Origin: Clitopilus passeckerianus
Lineage: Eukaryota > Basidiomycota > Agaricomycetes > Agaricales > Entolomataceae
Length of the DNA: 64,000 nt
Direction: 5' to 3'
Assembly: GCA_944990035.1 (NCBI GenBank)
Contig: CALYLX010000057.1
Span: 248,001-312,000 of the forward strand
In this document: piece after piece, positions 61,601 to 64,000 of the stretch
How positions within the stretch are numbered: the stretch's first letter is position 1
Layout: every line of letters starts with the position of its first letter
Program-made: the position numbers and the translations under genes
The notes under the pieces: generated by a model
Databases searched by the model: none
The model's input: only the letters and a program-made list of their open reading frames with translations
What the model was told of the DNA's origin: nothing

Positions 61601-64000
61601 ATTGTCCAGTCCAAAGGTATGACAAGGGCATCCAGTGTAGTCGATGACGGTATAGGCTTGACATCACGACGAAGAGACGGAAACACTTTCTCGAGCTCTG
61701 CCTTGTCACCCCGAACATTATCTGTGAAGACCAGTTCAATATCATCATGGCCATACTCTCGAAGAGAGTGAGGAATGGTTGCCAATGCCGGCATGAACTG
61801 GTTGTGGGCCTTTGTGGGAGTGAGGGTCATGGTTCGAACCTCGTTGTACTCATTGATGCCGGTATGTAGAGCACCAAAACGGGCTCGCCGTTCACCTTCC
61901 CGATGTGCTTCGGAACCTGGAAAACAACGAGCACCTTGATAAGCACCCATATGATGTGTTGGAGAAAGGTTCATACCTTGAAACTGTGGTCTATCGTCAG
62001 TATCCGGCAAGACAGCATTGCCATATGTTGGTCGATCTCGCATGCATGTCTTTCCATAAATGCATTGTAGAGATCTCCAAAGTAGCGCCCTGAGGGGACG
62101 TAACCTGCATACTTAGCACGGTCATTCCACAGCCCAAACCGGGGATGCTGCACTAGCAGTCCTCTTATGGACTCAGTTTCCATCCGACTTTTCACGAGCT
62201 CGTAGTACAGCAGCTGGAGTTTTTCATGGCGACGAATGTAGAATGTACGAATCATGGCCGCAAAGGGAGATGGCCCATGACCGCGTTGAAAGCTGGATCG
62301 AAGGAGAGCAATCAGGCGGTCGGTAACACCGCAACGATGAGTGAGGTAGAATGTGAATTGTGAGGCAACAGCAGGGGGAAGGGCATCGAGGAGGGCGGGT
62401 GACCAGCTTTGATAAGTCTTCTTGCATTCCGAGCGTCCGCACTTATATCGGTACCCGATGATATAGATGTTCTGGTCAATGTCAACAATTCTTCGAGGCG
62501 AATCCGTCCAGCCGTTGAGCTGCAATGCGACAGGTATGTGATTCCCAGCTGTTCGCCCAGCTTTGCGACACTCTGGGCACGGGATGCTCTGGTTGTCGAC
62601 AAAGAAATGCGGAAGCCATACGAACCAGGTAGGTTCATAGAAGATCTCGGGTTCAATTTGAAAGATGCGTGCGGCCTTGAAGAGCGGATTTTTTGGCTGA
62701 ATGAAGAACGATCCGTTCTCATAGCAGGATGGCTGCTTGGAACAGTTCCTGTCGGCCTCCTCACGGAGGTGGGTGCAGATTTCCTTGTATTTGGATTTGA
62801 GCCAGTGGGGTAGCGTCGAGTTCGGTTGTTTGCTCGTTGCGGGAGACATCTCGTCGTCGTCTGGGAGGGTCCCGAAGTTGTCTGCTTCGTCCTCTCTGTC
62901 CTCTCCTTCGCCCTGAAAGGCATCCGTGCCACCCACTCCCAAATCCTGGTCCAACCCACCGTCGAAATCATCGAAATCGTAGAAATCGCAAGTGAGCTCC
63001 ACCGGCTCCGGTGGAGCTCTAGAAGTTACATCCGGCAGCGGATGTAACTTCCTCTGGTTTGTTGGAGCTGCTGGTGTTCCTGCTGAGCAACGGTTAGCGT
63101 CAAAATCCAAGCAAATAGTGAAATGCAACTCACTGGTGCCGAAAGCGCGATGCTCGTGCCGTACGTCTTTGTCACGTAGCCTGGGGTCGACTACATTGAG
63201 TTCTGGGTAGGAAATAGGTGTTAGCATGCTTATATATCTTCGATAAAGTGAAATGAACATACCTGGATTGGCCGGCTCTTCTGTGAGATCTCTCCCTTCC
63301 ATCGTGCTCTTATTGGCAGTTGCCGGCCTCTTTCCTTTCTCTCCAGTCGTGGTATTTGCTTGGTTTGTTACTAAGATATATTATTAGAATGTAAGAGTGT
63401 CAATTTTACCAGAGAACATACATGGTAGTTCAGTAGGTGTGCCATGGCGTTCACTTGCGGCGACGCTGGTAGCACGCGAATGAGAAGAGAAAACCCTAGG
63501 TTTGTTAGTCAGGAGGCCTTCGAACATATGTTGAGTGATCACATACCTTCGAGCGATATCTGCCTTGTATTTCGAGGCGGATAAATAGCAGGAGATGAGT
63601 CGCGAGACTCGCTGCCTGATCCAGTCTGAGCACGAGACAAGCGCTTGTCAGGGCGCTTGTCAACGGCCGCGCTTGGTGCATTTGGCAAAGGTTCGGCCAC
63701 TACAACAGGTGGCGAGGCTGCTGGGGCATGCTGAGCCAAGGGAGTTGTGCCAGGCTCGTTGTCTGTAGGTGGGATGGATCAGAATCTCGTTTGGTTGCTC
63801 TTACACGTGCGTGAACGTACCAGGAGCCGTGATTGGCTGGCAAGAGGCCTCGACAGCCTTGTTATGGGCGTCTGATTGATGGAAGCAGCTGTCAGCGCTG
63901 CGTGGACTGAATAAGGTTGCCAACACTCACCTGGAGCCGTGCTCGATGCTGCCACCCTGGCCTTTGCAGGTCGGCCAACGGGCCTTCCGGTCGCGGAAGG
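58643..64000 (-). pseudogene. Large transposase-like/3'-5' exonuclease protein, partial and degraded
   Basis: Runs off the right edge, so the 5' end is missing. In order: an AT-hook-like GRPVGRPAKA (about 63950-63990); a disordered acidic linker (DFYDFDDFDGG); a Cys-rich domain resembling fungal DUF6729 (IPCPECRKAG ... YKCGRSECKKTYQSWSP). Next is a DDE-like segment (LTIDHSFK ... TLTPTKAHNQF ... LVFTDNVRGDK) and a DnaQ/WRN-like exonuclease (VGMDMEWPVDEGIQGYV ... RYASLDGYATW). Then a conserved block (CLRGTNGVEGGVHQN) and a C-terminal CxCC-type cluster (CLCCGGDKCKG). Damage: TGA at 61299-61301, and apparent one-base shifts near 61880, 60770 and 60120. Family names are from memory of the motifs. 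It is probably mobile or mobile-derived. Confidence 0.68.
62994..63051. repeat. Two adjacent perfect hairpins in the acidic linker coding region
   Basis: Hairpin 1, 62994-63019: arms GAGCTCCACCGG and its complement, 12 bp, 2-nt loop. Hairpin 2, 63022-63051: arms GAAGTTACATCCG and its complement, 13 bp, 4-nt loop. They are two bases apart and both keep the reading frame open. Such perfect stems are not expected from codon choice alone. Confidence 0.85.

Noticed and set aside
1..64000. CRISPR arrays, bacterial operons, Shine-Dalgarno sites, rRNA genes
   Set aside because: The sequence is eukaryotic with spliceosomal introns; no direct-repeat/spacer array or rRNA sequence was seen.

Overview
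This is nuclear DNA of a filamentous fungus, most likely a basidiomycete of the class Agaricomycetes. The support comes from gene content and gene structure: multi-exon genes with introns mostly of about 40-80 nt, a NACHT-WD40 NOD-like receptor with near-identical WD repeats, the kinase-like family typical of mushrooms, two sesquiterpene-synthase-type enzymes, a GH5 cellulase, a remnant glutamic peptidase and a huge transposase-like/exonuclease gene. No species is assigned. All exon joins below were derived by hand from splice signals and reading frame.

Layout. 0.4-5.6 kb: NACHT-WD40 receptor (minus), apparently with an LTR-like insertion spliced out as an intron. 5.9-6.2 kb: a 75-residue membrane protein. 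7.9-14.4 kb: decayed tandem copies of an unrecognised multi-exon gene. 16.7-18.0 kb: intact kinase-like gene. 19.8-21.2 kb: coiled-coil/low-complexity protein. 21.9-24.3 kb: more decayed copies of the 8-12 kb family. 24.6-26.7 kb: intact F-box-like gene. 26.9-27.8 kb: broken glutamic peptidase. 29.7-30.9 kb: terpene synthase 1. 31.6-33.3 kb: pyruvate dehydrogenase E1 alpha. 34.6-35.9 kb: inverted-repeat element with a tRNA-like relic. 36.1-36.5 kb: Zn2Cys6 fragment. 37.2-38.3 kb: terpene synthase 2. 39.5-45.2 kb: direct segmental duplication of an alpha/beta-hydrolase gene (first copy dead, second intact) with a dead kinase-like gene between the copies. 45.3-47.7 kb: App1-type phosphatidate phosphatase. 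48.1-50.6 kb: second F-box-like copy plus a stray exon. 51.8-53.7 kb: GH5 endoglucanase. 54.1-56.2 kb: third, dead F-box-like copy. 58.6-64 kb: large transposase-like/exonuclease locus running off the right edge, carrying a stop and frameshifts.

How the genes relate. Housekeeping genes (PDH E1 alpha, App1) sit among lineage-specific families (NLR, kinase-like, F-box-like, terpene synthases), several present as one intact copy plus one or more decayed copies. This looks like a birth-and-death region rather than one pathway cluster. The two terpene synthases have no recognisable P450 or other tailoring gene next to them.
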